The notes: generated by a model not told the origin, from the letters alone. A DNA stretch of 64,000 bases from Limimaricola sp. (GCF_016125575.1 NZ_WGLM01000002.1:62001-126000), one strand, 5' to 3'. Numbered from the stretch's first letter, positions 1 through 10,154 are shown. Numbers and translations are program-made.

Positions 1-267
1 GCCCGTCGGCGCGATTTGCACGTCGGCGCGCAGCTTGTACATGCCCAGCCGTTGCGCCAGCCCAGCCGCCAGCGGCGTGGCCACGTCGATCAGGATGCGC
101 TCGGGCTGCCCGATGAGAAAGAAATCGGCCAGGTATTTGCCCTGCGGCGTCAGCAGCGCGGCATAAACGATGCCACCCCGCGCGCGGGTCACGTCATTGC
201 TGACCAGCCCTTGCAGGAAATCTTCGCGGTCGGCGCCGGTGACGGCCAGAACGGTGCGGTTGGACAT
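1..267 (-). CDS. ygfZ: YgfZ/CAF17-like folate-binding protein, 5' part only
   Basis: The first 89 codons are present; the rest lies beyond the left edge of the window. The translation starts MSNRTVLAVTGADREDFLQG and continues with LVSNDVTR and a LLTPQGKYLADFFLI stretch, the usual opening of the GcvT-like tetrahydrofolate-binding fold of YgfZ. YgfZ proteins act in the cytoplasm in assembly or repair of iron-sulfur enzymes, with folate as cofactor. A very good ribosome site, AAGGAGG, sits 7 bases upstream of the ATG. The diagnostic KGCxxGQE motif lies outside the window, so the name rests on the N-terminus alone. The MsbA-like exporter gene lies upstream on the same strand, ending 45 bases before this start. 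Confidence 0.8.
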   Translation of the reverse strand, partial: MSNRTVLAVTGADREDFLQGLVSNDVTRARGGIVYAALLTPQGKYLADFFLIGQPERILIDVATPLAAGLAQRLGMYKLRADVQIAPTG

Positions 268-312
268 GGGGGGCCTCCTTCGCGGCAGATATAGGGTGCC
301 GCGCGGCCCGCG

Positions 313-2097
313 TCAGCCCTGTGCGCCCTCGGCGAATTGCAGGCGGTAGAGGTCGGCGTAGAGCCCGCCACGTGCCAGCAGCGTGTCATGCGTGCCCTCG
401 TCCACCACGCGGCCGCGATCCATCACCACGATCTTGTCCGCGGCCCGCACCGTGGACAGGCGGTGCGCGATCACCAGTGTCGTGCGCCCCTCGCTGAGCC
501 GTTCCAGCGCCGCCTGCACGATGGCTTCGGATTTCGTGTCGAGCGCGCTGGTCGCCTCGTCCAGCAGCAGGACTGGCGTATCGCGCAAGAGCGCCCGCGC
601 GATGGCGATGCGCTGGCGCTGCCCGCCCGACAGGTTCGATCCGCGCGGGCCGGCCGGGCTGTCGAGGCCCTGCGGCAATTGGTCGAGGAAATCGGCCACG
701 TGGGCGGCGCGCAGCACCGTCTCCAGCCGGTCGGGTGCGGTCAGGCCGCGGTCGAGTTCGATATTGTCGCGCAGTGTCTCGTCGAAAAGCGCGGCATCCT
801 GTGTAACGACCGAGAAGAGGCCCCGCAGATCGGCCAGCGTCATCTCGGTTGTCGCCACGTCGCCCAGTGTCACCCGGCCCGCCTGCGGATCGACCAGCCG
901 CGTCAGCACGTTGAAGACGCTGCTCTTGCCCGCGCCCGAGGCGCCGACCAGCGCGGTCGTCTTGCCCGCCTCGGCGGTAAAGGTCAGGCCGCGCAGGACC
1001 GGCAGGTCCGCATAGGCCAGTTCCACCCCGTCCAGCCGGATCTCGGGCGCGCCCTTCGGCGCGGGCCTGGGCGCGGCGGGCGAGGTCAGGCGCGGCACCT
1101 GCGCGAAAAGGTCATGCACCCGCGCGATACTTGCCGTCGCCGCCTGGAAGAGGCCGCTGACGTTGCCCAGCCGCCGAAGCGGCTCGAACGCCAGCGCCAT
1201 CGCCGTGAAGAAGGCCATGAACTGGCCCACCGTCTTCTGTCCGGCGATGATCTCGGAGCCGCCGTAGAACAGCACGCCCAGAAACCCGATGCCGGTCATG
1301 ATATCGATCAGGCCGGGAATGGCGGCCTGCCCGAACGAGGTTTTCACCTCGGCGTCGATCCGCGCGCCGATCAGCGCGGCGTAGCGTTTCGCCTGGTAGT
1401 CCTCCAGCGCGTTCAGCTTGATCGCGGCGATGCCGTGGAACACCTCGTCCAGCCGCGTCGACATCTTTGCCGCGATCTCGCGCGAGGCACGCGCCTTGCG
1501 CCGCACGAACCCTTGGGCCGCCAAAGAGGGCAGGACAAGGATCGGAATGCCCAGCAGCGCGATCAGCGTCCAGCGCCAGTCGATCCACATCGCCACGCCG
1601 AACAGCCAGACGACCGCGACGCCGTCGCGGGCGAACCCGGTGACGATGCCGGTCCAGACGCCGCCGATTGCATTGACGTCGCCCTGCACCCGCTCGATCA
1701 GCGTGCCGGGCGGGTGGGTCTGGTGGAACCCGCCATCCAGCCGCATCAGGTGGCGCAACAGGTCGGTGCGGATGGCGGCCGCCGTCGTTTCATTGACGCG
1801 GGTCATCACCACCTTCTGGCCGACCGAACTGAAGGCGCGGGTAAAGAAGATGGCCATGATCGCGAAACCGACCAGCCAGATCGCGCTTTGATCGCCCGCG
1901 ATGAAGATGCGGTCGAACATCGGCTGCATGATGTAGCTCAGCACGCCAAGGGTGGACCCCTCCAGCATCATGAACAGCACCGCCACGGCCAGCCAGCCCA
2001 GCCGCCGCGACAGGTAGCGTCGCCACAGCCAAGCGAACAGGGAACGCCCGCTCAGGTCGGGCGCGGGGCCTGTCGTGACGGTATCGGGATCGCTCAT
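313..2097 (-). CDS. MsbA-like ABC exporter, fused permease and ATPase
   Basis: A 594-residue half-transporter. The N-terminal part (about residues 20-320) is a six-helix ABC exporter membrane domain; the C-terminal part (about 350-590) is the ATPase. Visible motifs are Walker A GASGAGKSS, signature LSGGQRQR, Walker B VLLLDEATSALD and switch histidine in VIAHRLSTV, all intact, so it should be active as a homodimer. The length and single-gene layout fit the MsbA / lipid-exporter branch, which flips lipid A-core or related substrates across the inner membrane. The substrate cannot be read from sequence, so no symbol is given. It is divergent from the aminotransferase gene, with 151 bases between them. 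Confidence 0.85.
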   Translation of the reverse strand: MSDPDTVTTGPAPDLSGRSLFAWLWRRYLSRRLGWLAVAVLFMMLEGSTLGVLSYIMQPMFDRIFIAGDQSAIWLVGFAIMAIFFTRAFSSVGQKVVMTRVNETTAAAIRTDLLRHLMRLDGGFHQTHPPGTLIERVQGDVNAIGGVWTGIVTGFARDGVAVVWLFGVAMWIDWRWTLIALLGIPILVLPSLAAQGFVRRKARASREIAAKMSTRLDEVFHGIAAIKLNALEDYQAKRYAALIGARIDAEVKTSFGQAAIPGLIDIMTGIGFLGVLFYGGSEIIAGQKTVGQFMAFFTAMALAFEPLRRLGNVSGLFQAATASIARVHDLFAQVPRLTSPAAPRPAPKGAPEIRLDGVELAYADLPVLRGLTFTAEAGKTTALVGASGAGKSSVFNVLTRLVDPQAGRVTLGDVATTEMTLADLRGLFSVVTQDAALFDETLRDNIELDRGLTAPDRLETVLRAAHVADFLDQLPQGLDSPAGPRGSNLSGGQRQRIAIARALLRDTPVLLLDEATSALDTKSEAIVQAALERLSEGRTTLVIAHRLSTVRAADKIVVMDRGRVVDEGTHDTLLARGGLYADLYRLQFAEGAQG

Positions 2098-2248
2098 CTC
2101 TCGCTTTCGGGCAGGGGCAGGCTGTGCCCTATCTTGCCCCCTCTAGTCGGAAACGCCCCGCAAGGGCAAGTTCGGCCGCGTCGCCGATTGACGCCGCCCG
2201 CGCCGACGCTAGGGTCCGCTCGTCCAATTCCTAGCGCGGTGTGCCCCG

Positions 2249-3436
2249 ATGCCCCTGTCCCACGGTCGTTCCTATCTTGCCATTCCGGGCCCCTCGGTGA
2301 TGCCCGACCGCGTGCTCAGTGCCATGCATCGCGCCGCGCCCAACATCTATACCGGCGAGTTGCACGAGGTGACGGCCGCGCTGGTGCCAGATCTGAAGGC
2401 GGTAGCGCGCACCCGCGGCGAGGTCGCGATCTACATCGGCAACGGCCATGCGGCATGGGAGGCAGCACTGGCGAACGTTCTCAGCCCCGGCGAGACGGTG
2501 CTAATCGCCGCCACCGGCCGCTTCGGTATCGGCTGGGGTGAAATGGCGGCGGGCCTGAAGGCGCATGTCGAGGTGATCGACCACGGACAGCGCGCGCCTG
2601 TCGATCCCGCCCGCGTCGAGGCGGCGCTGCGCGCCGATACCGCCGGCACGATCAAGGCGGTGCTGATGTGCCATGTCGATACCTCGTCCAGCGTGCTGAG
2701 CGATGTTGCGGCCGTCCGGGCCGCCATCGATGCTGCCGGTCACCCGGCACTGCTGATGGTCGATTGCATTGCTTCGCTCGCCTGCGACCGGTTCGAGATG
2801 GATGCCTGGGGCGCTGACGTGATGGTCGCGGCCAGCCAGAAGGGCCTGATGACGCCGCCGGGCCTCGGCTTCGTCTTCTTCAACGACCGCGCGGCGGACG
2901 TGCAGCGGCGGGCAGGCTGCGTCACAAGTTACTGGAACTGGGTGCCGCGCGCCCGTCCCGAGATGTTCCACCAGTATTTCGCCGGCACCGCGCCCACGCA
3001 TCATATTTATGGCCTGCGCGCCGCGCTCGACATGATCGCCGAGGAAGGGCTGGAACAGGTCTGGGCGCGGCACGAGGTACTGGCGCGCACCATCTGGGCC
3101 GCGTTCGAGGCTTGGGGTGCCACCGGCCCCGTCGCGCTGAACGTCGAGGACCCGGCACATCGTTCGCATGCCGTCACATCGGTCGGGATCGGGCCGGGCA
3201 ATGGCGACCGGCTGCGCGGCTGGTGCGAGCGGGTGGCTGGCGTCACGCTGGGCATCGGCCTTGGCCGCACGCCGGCAGATGCCTTCTTTCGCATTGGTCA
3301 CATGGGCCATGTCAACGCGCACATGGTGCTGGGCGTGCTCGGTGTGGTGCAGGCGGGCCTGATCGCGCTGAAGATTCCGCATGGCGACGGGGCGCTTGAT
3401 GCCGCCGCGGCCGTGATCGCAGGCGCCGGAGACTAG
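2249..3436 (+). CDS. Alanine-glyoxylate / serine-glyoxylate-type aminotransferase
   Basis: A 395-residue class V PLP aminotransferase. The opening LAIPGPSVMPDRVLSAM is typical of the AGXT/SgaA family, and the PLP lysine is visible in AASQKGLM, followed by the family's PPGLGF stretch. MVDCIASLACDRFEMDAWG carries the aspartate that pairs with the PLP ring nitrogen. Family members transfer amino groups from serine or alanine to glyoxylate, in photorespiration-like or one-carbon metabolism; which donor is used here cannot be read. The stop codon overlaps the stop of the convergent HisC-like gene by four bases. The ribosome site is weak. Close relatives include phosphonate and purine-catabolism aminotransferases, so the substrate is open. 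Confidence 0.75.
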   Translation: MPLSHGRSYLAIPGPSVMPDRVLSAMHRAAPNIYTGELHEVTAALVPDLKAVARTRGEVAIYIGNGHAAWEAALANVLSPGETVLIAATGRFGIGWGEMAAGLKAHVEVIDHGQRAPVDPARVEAALRADTAGTIKAVLMCHVDTSSSVLSDVAAVRAAIDAAGHPALLMVDCIASLACDRFEMDAWGADVMVAASQKGLMTPPGLGFVFFNDRAADVQRRAGCVTSYWNWVPRARPEMFHQYFAGTAPTHHIYGLRAALDMIAEEGLEQVWARHEVLARTIWAAFEAWGATGPVALNVEDPAHRSHAVTSVGIGPGNGDRLRGWCERVAGVTLGIGLGRTPADAFFRIGHMGHVNAHMVLGVLGVVQAGLIALKIPHGDGALDAAAAVIAGAGD

Positions 3437-4542
3437 GCGCGCGCCGCTGCCAGTGCGGCGGGCAGGGCGGCGGCGAAGGCGTCAAGATCGGCAGGCGTGC
3501 CACAGCTGACGCGGATGCAGCGGTTTTGCGGCGCGACGAAGGGCATGCGCACGAAGATGCCCCGCGCGATCAGCTCCTCCAGCACTGCCTTGGCAAAGGC
3601 GCCATCGCGGCCGCAGTCGATGGTAACGAAATTGGTGGCAGAGGGCAGCGGCGACAGGCCGTTCGCGCGCGCGATGGCGGCGATCCGGTCGCGCGCGGCG
3701 GCCACCTGCGCCTGCACATGGGCCAGCCAGTCGCCGTCGGCCAGCGCCGCCAGCGCGCCCGCCTGGCTGATCCGGTTCATCCCGAAATGGTCGCGCACCT
3801 TGTCGAAGGCGCGGATCAGGTTGGCGGGGCCGATGGCATAGCCCACCCGCGCGCCCGCCATGCCATGCGCCTTGGAGAAGGTGCGCAACCGGATCACCCG
3901 AGGGTTTTCGGGGTCGAGCGGAGGCGCGGTGCCTTCCGGTGCGAACTCGATATAGGCCTCGTCGAGGATCAGCAGCGCGCCCGGCGGCACCGCAGCGATG
4001 GTGGCTGCGATTCGTTCGGCCCCGTGCCAGCTTCCCATCGGGTTGTCGGGGTTGGCGAGGTAGATCAGCCGCGCGCCCACCTCCGCCGCTTTGGCAATCA
4101 GCGCGGCGGGATCTTCGGCATCGTCGCAGTAAGGCACCGTGTGCAGCACCCCGCCAAAGCCCGCGACGTGGTAGTTGAAGGTCGGGTAGGCCCCGGCCGA
4201 GGTGACCACCGCCTCACCCGGGCCGACGATCAGCCGCACCAAGAGGCCCAGAAGCCCGTCGATGCCGCCGCCCACCATCACGTTCCCCGCAGTCACGCCG
4301 AGATGGGCCGCCAGCGCGTGGCGCAGGTCATGGCTTTCAGGATCGCCGTATTTCCAGACATCCGCGGCGGCCGCTTGCATCGCCGCGATGGCCTTGGGCG
4401 AGGGGCCGAAAACGGACTCGTTGGCGCCCAGCCGCGCCACGAATGCCGCCCCGCGCGCCCGTTCCTGCGTCTCGGGCCCGACGAAGGGCACGGTCGCGGG
4501 CAACGAGGCGGCAAGCGGGGTCAGGCGCGGATCATCTGTCAT
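3433..4542 (-). CDS. HisC-like class I/II aminotransferase
   Basis: A 369-residue fold-type I PLP aminotransferase resembling histidinol-phosphate aminotransferase. Visible motifs are YLANPDNPMGSW (NPxNPTG-like loop), LDEAYIEF (PLP aspartate) and RTFSKAHGMAGARVGYAIG with the Schiff-base lysine; RVSCGT near the end carries the carboxylate-binding arginine. I chose the ATG at 4542; another in-frame ATG at 4569 adds nine residues, and neither has a strong ribosome site. HisC makes L-histidinol phosphate, but paralogs act on aromatic amino acids, and there are no his genes nearby, so the physiological substrate is uncertain. It follows valS on the same strand but is separated from it by a strong terminator-like hairpin. 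Confidence 0.75.
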   Translation of the reverse strand: MTDDPRLTPLAASLPATVPFVGPETQERARGAAFVARLGANESVFGPSPKAIAAMQAAAADVWKYGDPESHDLRHALAAHLGVTAGNVMVGGGIDGLLGLLVRLIVGPGEAVVTSAGAYPTFNYHVAGFGGVLHTVPYCDDAEDPAALIAKAAEVGARLIYLANPDNPMGSWHGAERIAATIAAVPPGALLILDEAYIEFAPEGTAPPLDPENPRVIRLRTFSKAHGMAGARVGYAIGPANLIRAFDKVRDHFGMNRISQAGALAALADGDWLAHVQAQVAAARDRIAAIARANGLSPLPSATNFVTIDCGRDGAFAKAVLEELIARGIFVRMPFVAPQNRCIRVSCGTPADLDAFAAALPAALAAARA

Positions 4543-4604
4543 GTCCGCAGCTAATCCGGCGCGCTGCATCGGGGCAAGCGGCCTTGCGCTTCATCTTGCT
4601 CCAA

Positions 4605-4658
4605 ATACTCCCGCCGGAGGCTCCCGCCGCGGGCCACAGGAGCCTCCGGCGGGAGTAC
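4605..4658 (-). terminator. Strong hairpin after valS, Rhodobacterales-type terminator repeat
   Basis: Positions 4606-4624 and 4639-4657 form a perfect 19-base inverted repeat (second arm GGAGCCTCCGGCGGGAGTA) around a 14-base loop. It lies between the valS stop and the start of the HisC-like gene. Read along the minus strand the second arm comes first and the hairpin ends in ATTTGGAGCAAGATG rather than a pure T-tract. From memory, this same hairpin and tail recurs in many Rhodobacterales genomes after genes; that is prior knowledge, not shown here. Confidence 0.75.
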
Positions 4659-4676
4659 TGGCAGCCAGAAGAAGCC

Positions 4677-7600
4677 TCAGCCGATCTCGGCCAGACGGTC
4701 CAGCGCGGCCTTGATCTGCGCCTCTTCCTCTTCGCGCAGCGCGAGGTTGGCGCGCGCCTCGTCCACCACTTCGGGCGGGGCGGACTCGACGAACTTGGGG
4801 TTGTTCAGGCGTCCGCGCAGGCCGCTCAGCTCTTTGGCGAGTTTTTCCAGACCCTTGGCCAGCCGCGCCTTTTCCGCCCCGATGTCGATGATCTCGGCCA
4901 GCGGCAGGCAGAAGGCGGCCCCGGCCACGGGGATGGTGATGGCCCCCTTGGGTGCCTCGGCGGCAGGCGTGATGCTGTCGATCCGGGCCAGCCGTTCGAT
5001 CAGGGCGCGGTTGTTGGCGAGCGCCGCCTGTCCTGCCTCGTCGGCCTGCAGCTGGATCACCGGCACCTTCAGCCCCACCGGCACGTTGACCTGCGCACGG
5101 GCCGAACGGATGCCCTCGATCAGCGAGATCGCCCAGGTCATCTCGGCCATCGCGGCCTCGTCGACCAGCTCCGCGCCATAGGTCGGCCAGTCGGCATGGA
5201 CCAGCATCTTGGCCCGGCTGCCCAGCGTACCCCACAGCTCTTCGGTGATGAAGGGCATGATCGGGTGCAGCAGGATCAGGCATTGGTCGATGACCCAGGC
5301 CATGACCTTCTGCGTCTCGGCCTTCGTGGCGTCATCGCCATCCATCAGGAGCGGCTTGGAGAACTCGACATACCAGTCGCAGACCTTGCCCCAGACGAAG
5401 GCGTAAAGCGCGTTGGCCGCGTCGTTGAAGCGGAACGCCTCTAGCGCGGCGTCGACCTCGATGCGCACCTTGGCCGTCTCGCCGATGATCCACTTGTTGA
5501 CCGTGGCGGTGGCCGTGGGAATGGCCCCGTCGGACCCCACCGCGCCGTTCATCTCGGCAAAGCGCGCGGCGTTCCACAACTTCGTGCCGAAGTTGCGATA
5601 GCCTTTGATGCGGTCCTCGCTGAGTTTCAGCACGCCGCCGATCGCCGCCATCTGCGCCATGGTAAAGCGCAGCGCGTCGGCGCCGTAGACATCGACGATT
5701 TCCAATGGGTCAATCACGTTGCCCCGCGTCTTGGACATCTTCTCGCCCTTCTCGTCGCGGACCAGCTGATGCAGGTAAACGGTATGGAACGGCACTTCGT
5801 TCACCACCGCGAGCTGCATCATCATCATCCGCGCGACCCAGAAGAACAGGATGTCCTGCCCGGTGATCAGCACGCTGGTGGGGAAGTATTTCTTCAGCTC
5901 CGGCGTATGCGCGGGCCAGCCCAGCGTGCCGATCGGCCAGAGGCCGGAGGAGAACCAGGTATCGAGCACGTCGGCGTCGCGCCAGACCGGGTAGATCAGG
6001 TGCGTCGGGTCCTGATCGACCTCGTAGCGCGCGAGGGCTGCGGCAAACGCCTCGGTCGCGGCGGCCTTGTCGGCCACCTCGACGACGCGGCAGGCATGCA
6101 GCGGCGTCGGCAGGCCGGAGATGTCCTTGCGGAACAGCGCTTCGACGCCCTCGAAATCGGGCGCGCAATGATGCGTAGGGTCGCGGTTTTCGACCGCGCC
6201 CTTCAGCAACAGGCTGAACATCTCGACCTCGTCCAACTCACCGTCGCCCTCGTCATCGGCAAAGTCGGTGGGCTGGATGCCAAGGCCGTACCAGACCGGA
6301 ATCTGGTGACCCCACCACAGCTGGCGGGAAATGCACCACGGCTCGATATTCTCCAGCCAGTGGAAATAGACCTTCTCGCCGCTCTCGGGCAGAATCTTCG
6401 TGCGGCCGTCGCGCACCGCGTCCAGCGCCGGTTCCACGATCTTGGCGGTGTCGACGAACCACTGGTCGGTCAGCATCGGCTCGATCACCACTTTCGAGCG
6501 GTCGCCGAAGGGCTGCATGATCGGCTTGTCCTCGACCTGGATCATCAGGCCCTCGGCATCGATATCGGCCACCACGCGCTTGCGCGCCTCGAAGCGGTCC
6601 AGCCCGCGGTATTCCTCGGGGACAAGGTTGATCGCGTCGACCTCGGCCACGGTGAAGGGCGCGCCGGTAGCAAAGCCCTGCGCCTTGGCGGCCTCTTCGG
6701 CATAGGGCGCGCCATCGGCCCGCATCTGGCCGCGCGTGTCCATCAGCCGGTACATCGGGATGCCGTTGCGGCTGGCGACGCCGTAGTCGTTGAAATCATG
6801 CGCGCCGGTGATCTTGACCGCGCCCGAGCCGAAGGTGGGATCGGGGTAGTCGTCGAGAATGATCGGGATCAGGCGGCGGTGTTCCTTCGGGCCAACCGGA
6901 ATTTCGCACAGCTTGCCGACGATGGGCGCATAGCGGGTGTCGGAGGGGTGAACCGCCACCGCGCCATCGCCCAGCATCGTTTCGGGCCGGGTAGTGGCGA
7001 TGGAGATATAATCGCGCGTCTCGCGGAAGGTGACGTTGCCGTCCTCGTCCTTCTCCTCGTAGGTATAGGTCTCGCCGCCGGCGAGCGGATACTTGAAGTG
7101 CCACATGTGGCCGGCAACCTCGATATTCTCGACCTCGAGGTCACTGATGGCCGTCTCGAAATGGGGGTCCCAGTTGACCAGCCGCTTGCCGCGATAGATC
7201 AGCCCCTTGCGGTACATCTCGACGAAGACCTTGATGACCGCGTCGTGGAAATTGGCGTCCATCGTGAACGCCTCGCGGTCCCAGTCGCACGACGCGCCAA
7301 GGCGTTTCAGCTGGTTGCGGATGTTGCCGCCGGACTCGGCCTTCCACTTCCAGACCTTTTCAAGGAACTTCTCGCGGCCCATCTGCGCGCGGGTCTCGTT
7401 GCCCTCCCGCGCCAACTGCCGCTCGACCACCAACTGGGTGGCGATGCCGGCATGGTCGGTCCCGGGCTGCCACAGCGTGTCATGCCCGCGCATCCGGTGC
7501 CAGCGCGTCAGGATGTCCTGCAGCGTGTTGTTGAAGGCGTGGCCCACGTGCAGCGAACCGGTGACGTTGGGGGGCGGGATCATCACGCAGAAGGTTTCGG

Positions 7601-7706
7601 CCCCCGGTCGGGCATTGGCCCCGGCGCGAAACGCACCGGCCGCTTCCCATGCGGCGGACAGCCGCGCCTCGGCTTCGGACGGGTCAAAAGTCTTTTCCAG
7701 TGCCAT
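4677..7706 (-). CDS. valS: Valyl-tRNA synthetase
   Basis: A 1009-residue class I aminoacyl-tRNA synthetase that charges tRNA-Val in the cytoplasm. The HIGH-type signature appears as [15 protein letters not shown] near residue 50, and the KMSKS loop as [10 protein letters not shown] near residue 655. Between them lies the large CP1 editing domain, which clears mischarged threonine. The C-terminus, about residues 945-1009, is an acidic helical coiled-coil arm (repeated [20 protein letters not shown] and [15 protein letters not shown] heptads) typical of ValS. Length is slightly above the usual 870-960 residues. The gene is alone, with no strong ribosome site visible, and ends before a strong hairpin. 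Confidence 0.97.
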   Translation of the reverse strand: MALEKTFDPSEAEARLSAAWEAAGAFRAGANARPGAETFCVMIPPPNVTGSLHVGHAFNNTLQDILTRWHRMRGHDTLWQPGTDHAGIATQLVVERQLAREGNETRAQMGREKFLEKVWKWKAESGGNIRNQLKRLGASCDWDREAFTMDANFHDAVIKVFVEMYRKGLIYRGKRLVNWDPHFETAISDLEVENIEVAGHMWHFKYPLAGGETYTYEEKDEDGNVTFRETRDYISIATTRPETMLGDGAVAVHPSDTRYAPIVGKLCEIPVGPKEHRRLIPIILDDYPDPTFGSGAVKITGAHDFNDYGVASRNGIPMYRLMDTRGQMRADGAPYAEEAAKAQGFATGAPFTVAEVDAINLVPEEYRGLDRFEARKRVVADIDAEGLMIQVEDKPIMQPFGDRSKVVIEPMLTDQWFVDTAKIVEPALDAVRDGRTKILPESGEKVYFHWLENIEPWCISRQLWWGHQIPVWYGLGIQPTDFADDEGDGELDEVEMFSLLLKGAVENRDPTHHCAPDFEGVEALFRKDISGLPTPLHACRVVEVADKAAATEAFAAALARYEVDQDPTHLIYPVWRDADVLDTWFSSGLWPIGTLGWPAHTPELKKYFPTSVLITGQDILFFWVARMMMMQLAVVNEVPFHTVYLHQLVRDEKGEKMSKTRGNVIDPLEIVDVYGADALRFTMAQMAAIGGVLKLSEDRIKGYRNFGTKLWNAARFAEMNGAVGSDGAIPTATATVNKWIIGETAKVRIEVDAALEAFRFNDAANALYAFVWGKVCDWYVEFSKPLLMDGDDATKAETQKVMAWVIDQCLILLHPIMPFITEELWGTLGSRAKMLVHADWPTYGAELVDEAAMAEMTWAISLIEGIRSARAQVNVPVGLKVPVIQLQADEAGQAALANNRALIERLARIDSITPAAEAPKGAITIPVAGAAFCLPLAEIIDIGAEKARLAKGLEKLAKELSGLRGRLNNPKFVESAPPEVVDEARANLALREEEEAQIKAALDRLAEIG

Positions 7707-7770
7707 CGGGGCCCCCGTTTCTTCTTGATCGCTGCGGTTTAGCTTGCGAGGCTAACAAGGGAAAGCCGTT

Positions 7771-8490
7771 ATGGAGCCGCGCATGCCCTATCCGAAGCGA
7801 TCAGCAGCGCGGATGTTCTGGGCCGCAGGAGGCTGGGGCGCGGCAATAGCCCTCGCGATGGGCGTGGCATTTGGCGCGGTCGCAGTGACACAACGCACAT
7901 TCGCGCAAGATCTGGACCGCGACGGCGTCAAGGTGATGGGAACGCTTAGCGATCTGACGTCCACCAGCCGGACCAATCGCACCCCGACATATACCGCGCA
8001 TTACTACTTTCAGACCCCGGACGAGAACATCGTCTCTGCCAGCCAGACGATCGGCTACGAGGATTATTATGCGTTGCAGAAGGGTGCGCCGATCGAGGTC
8101 ACCTACCTGCCCGCCGATCCTGCCAAAAGCGAGGTCGTGCGTGGCCGCACCGGTTTCAACGGTTGGATCCTGATGCTGATCTCAGCGGTGTTTCTTGCCG
8201 GCGGGGTGGTCTGGGGCTGGGTCCAGTGGGGCCGGTCGAAGATCGAGGTGGCTTTGCGCGAACATGGCGAGGTGCGGAGGGCGCAGGTCGTGGCACACGA
8301 GGTGAAGGGCAAAACCAACGACAAGCCAACCTCATGGGTTGCACTTTGGCGGGATGAGACGGGTGCGGAAGGCAAGACCCTTGTGCACAAGGCCAAAACC
8401 TTGCCGGCCATCGGAGCGGCACTGACAGTTTACGCCGATCCCAAGGGCGGTGCGAAGGCCGTGTGGGAAGGCGACGTCGGCACGCGCTAA
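7771..8490 (+). CDS. DUF3592 membrane protein
   Basis: A 239-residue inner-membrane protein of unknown function. Helix one is at about residues 15-38 and helix two at about 130-152 (GWILMLISAVFLAGGVVWGW). Between them is a beta-rich domain with VKVMGTLSDLTS, YTAHYYFQTPDE and VTYLPADPAKSEV, the pattern of the DUF3592 family. The part after helix two repeats a similar small beta domain and ends VYADPKGGAKAVWEGDVG. The start at 7771 follows AAGGGAAAG; a second in-frame ATG at 7783 has GGAG upstream and is also possible. No partner is indicated by context: valS is divergent, and the Lrp-type gene is convergent with a four-base overlap at the stops. Confidence 0.75.
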   Translation: MEPRMPYPKRSAARMFWAAGGWGAAIALAMGVAFGAVAVTQRTFAQDLDRDGVKVMGTLSDLTSTSRTNRTPTYTAHYYFQTPDENIVSASQTIGYEDYYALQKGAPIEVTYLPADPAKSEVVRGRTGFNGWILMLISAVFLAGGVVWGWVQWGRSKIEVALREHGEVRRAQVVAHEVKGKTNDKPTSWVALWRDETGAEGKTLVHKAKTLPAIGAALTVYADPKGGAKAVWEGDVGTR

Positions 8491-8927
8491 CCCGCGCGGT
8501 CGATCCGGGTGGACAGGTGAATGAGGCTTTCCAGCGCCTGCACGCCGTCGATCGCGCCGATCCTGTCCAACGTCGTGTCGAGGTCCAGCGTGCTGGCGGT
8601 GCGCAATTCGCAGGCCAGATCGAACCGGCCCGACGTGGTGTGGCAACGGATGACCTCGGGCATCTTGCGCAGTTGTGCCAGAACACTGGCCTGCGCGGCC
8701 GGCGTCAGGTGGATCAGCACCGTCGCACGGATCTGGCTGCGTCGCACGGTTTCCGCCAGCCGCACGCCATAACCCGCAATCACTCCCGCCCGTTCCATGC
8801 GTTCGATCCGGGCCTGAACGGTTGTCCGCGCCAGTCCCAGTCGCGCCGCGAGGGTGGCGACGGGCAGGCGGGCATTCTCGGCCAGAAGGGCCAGGATGCG
8901 GCTGTCTGTGGCGTCAGGTTCCGTCAT
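8487..8927 (-). CDS. Lrp/AsnC-family transcriptional regulator
   Basis: A 146-residue regulator with an N-terminal winged helix-turn-helix (DSRILALLAENARLPVATLA, then RLGLARTTVQARIERMER) and a C-terminal RAM domain that senses amino acids. The open frame runs to 9932 but the extra part is antisense to the decarboxylase, so the ATG at 8927 (MTEPDATDSRI) is the sensible start. It is divergent from the decarboxylase gene at 9036 with 108 bases between, the standard layout for an Lrp-type regulator and its target. The intergenic region contains GGCAAAATGCC (8943-8953), a small palindrome that might be part of an operator; that is inference. Likely effector: ornithine, lysine or a related amino acid. 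Confidence 0.85.
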   Translation of the reverse strand: MTEPDATDSRILALLAENARLPVATLAARLGLARTTVQARIERMERAGVIAGYGVRLAETVRRSQIRATVLIHLTPAAQASVLAQLRKMPEVIRCHTTSGRFDLACELRTASTLDLDTTLDRIGAIDGVQALESLIHLSTRIDRAG

Positions 8928-9035
8928 ATTATCAAGATTATTGGCAAAATGCCGAAACTGCGAGTCAGATTCGGCGCTCTGCCGCATCATATTGACGGCA
9001 ACTGACCGTAGACTTGCCAAAACAGGAGGTGCCCG

Positions 9036-10154
9036 ATGCTCGACCATACCCGCATGGCTGCTGACCCGCTGGACTGGATGTCCCGGCATGGTGTTGACGC
9101 GCCGGTACATTTCCGCGCCGAGGCTGTGCTTGTTGCGCAGGCAAAGGCCTTTGTTCGCGGCTTTGGCGGCATGGTCACCTACGCGGTCAAGGCGAACCCG
9201 GACGAGGCGGTACTGCGTGCGTTGGCGGCCGGCGGTGTGACGGGCTTTGACGTGGCCTCGCCCGAGGAAATCGCGCTGGTGCGCAGGTTGTTCCCCCGCG
9301 CGGCGCTGCATTACAACAACCCGGTGCGCAGCCCGGCCGAAATAGCGGCGGGGCTGGCGGCGGGCGTCGCCTCGTGGTCGGTCGACGAGGCGGGCGAGCT
9401 GGAAAAGCTTGCGCGCCTTGCGCCGGGAACAGAGGTTGCCGTGCGGTTCAAGCTGCCTGTCGCGGGTGCGGCGTATAACTTCGGGGAAAAGTTCGGCGCG
9501 ACCCCGGACGAGGCCATCGGCCTTCTGGCGCGGGTCGCCGCGCGCGGGCTGACCCCGGCGCTGACGTTCCATGTCGGCACCCAATGCACGGACCCCTCCG
9601 CCTGGGCCAGCTACGTTACCGAGGCCGCGCGGATCGCCGCTGTGGCGGGCGTGACGATTGCCCGGCTGAACGTGGGTGGCGGCTTTCCCTCGGCGCGCGG
9701 CGGCGTGGCGATCGACTTGAAACCCTATTTCACTGCCATTCACGCAGCACTTTCGGCCTTTCCGATCTGCCCGGCGCTGGTCTGCGAACCCGGTCGCGCG
9801 CTGGTGGCCGATGCCTTTGCCCATGCCGTGCCGGTCAAGGCGCTGCGCCCCGGCCGCGCCTACCTTGCCGATGGCATCTATGGTGCATTGTCGGAAGCGC
9901 CCTCGATGGGCGTGCCGCGCTTCAGCGTCCATGCGCCGGGCGGCGCGGCGCGGCAGGGCGCGGCCCGACCGACGGCCGTTTTCGGGCCGACTTGCGACAG
10001 CCTCGACCGGCTGCCGGGGCTTGTCCCGCTGCCCGTCGATACCGCGCCGGGCGACGTGATGCTCTTTCGCGGCATGGGCGCTTACGTCACCGGCGTCTCG
10101 ACCCGGTTCAACGGCTATGGCGACTGGCGCACGGTGTCGGTCGCCAGCCTGTGA
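9036..10154 (+). CDS. Type III PLP-dependent decarboxylase, ornithine/lysine type
   Basis: A 372-residue alanine-racemase-fold (type III) amino-acid decarboxylase. The PLP lysine is in TYAVKANPDE; HVGTQC, the glycine-rich LNVGGGFPS phosphate loop, VCEPGRALVADA and FGPTCDSLD (catalytic cysteine and substrate aspartate) all match the eukaryotic-type ornithine decarboxylase / meso-DAP decarboxylase superfamily. The short length, near 370-390, and the CDSLD motif favour an ornithine or lysine/ornithine decarboxylase making putrescine or cadaverine, rather than LysA. AGGAGG sits seven bases before the ATG. The divergent Lrp-type regulator probably controls it. The exact substrate is inferred. Confidence 0.8.
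   Translation: MLDHTRMAADPLDWMSRHGVDAPVHFRAEAVLVAQAKAFVRGFGGMVTYAVKANPDEAVLRALAAGGVTGFDVASPEEIALVRRLFPRAALHYNNPVRSPAEIAAGLAAGVASWSVDEAGELEKLARLAPGTEVAVRFKLPVAGAAYNFGEKFGATPDEAIGLLARVAARGLTPALTFHVGTQCTDPSAWASYVTEAARIAAVAGVTIARLNVGGGFPSARGGVAIDLKPYFTAIHAALSAFPICPALVCEPGRALVADAFAHAVPVKALRPGRAYLADGIYGALSEAPSMGVPRFSVHAPGGAARQGAARPTAVFGPTCDSLDRLPGLVPLPVDTAPGDVMLFRGMGAYVTGVSTRFNGYGDWRTVSVASL

Noticed and set aside
337..2541. 734-codon plus-strand frame opposite the ABC exporter
   Set aside because: The exporter on the minus strand shows Walker and signature motifs; the opposing frame is low-quality shadow sequence.
5769..7742. 657-codon frame on the plus strand opposite valS
   Set aside because: Complete overlap with valS on the other strand, which has all family motifs; the plus-strand product is His/Arg-rich without recognisable sequence.
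8928..9932. Upstream extension of the Lrp-type regulator to 481 codons
   Set aside because: The extra part is antisense to the decarboxylase and the proper Lrp N-terminus begins at 8927.
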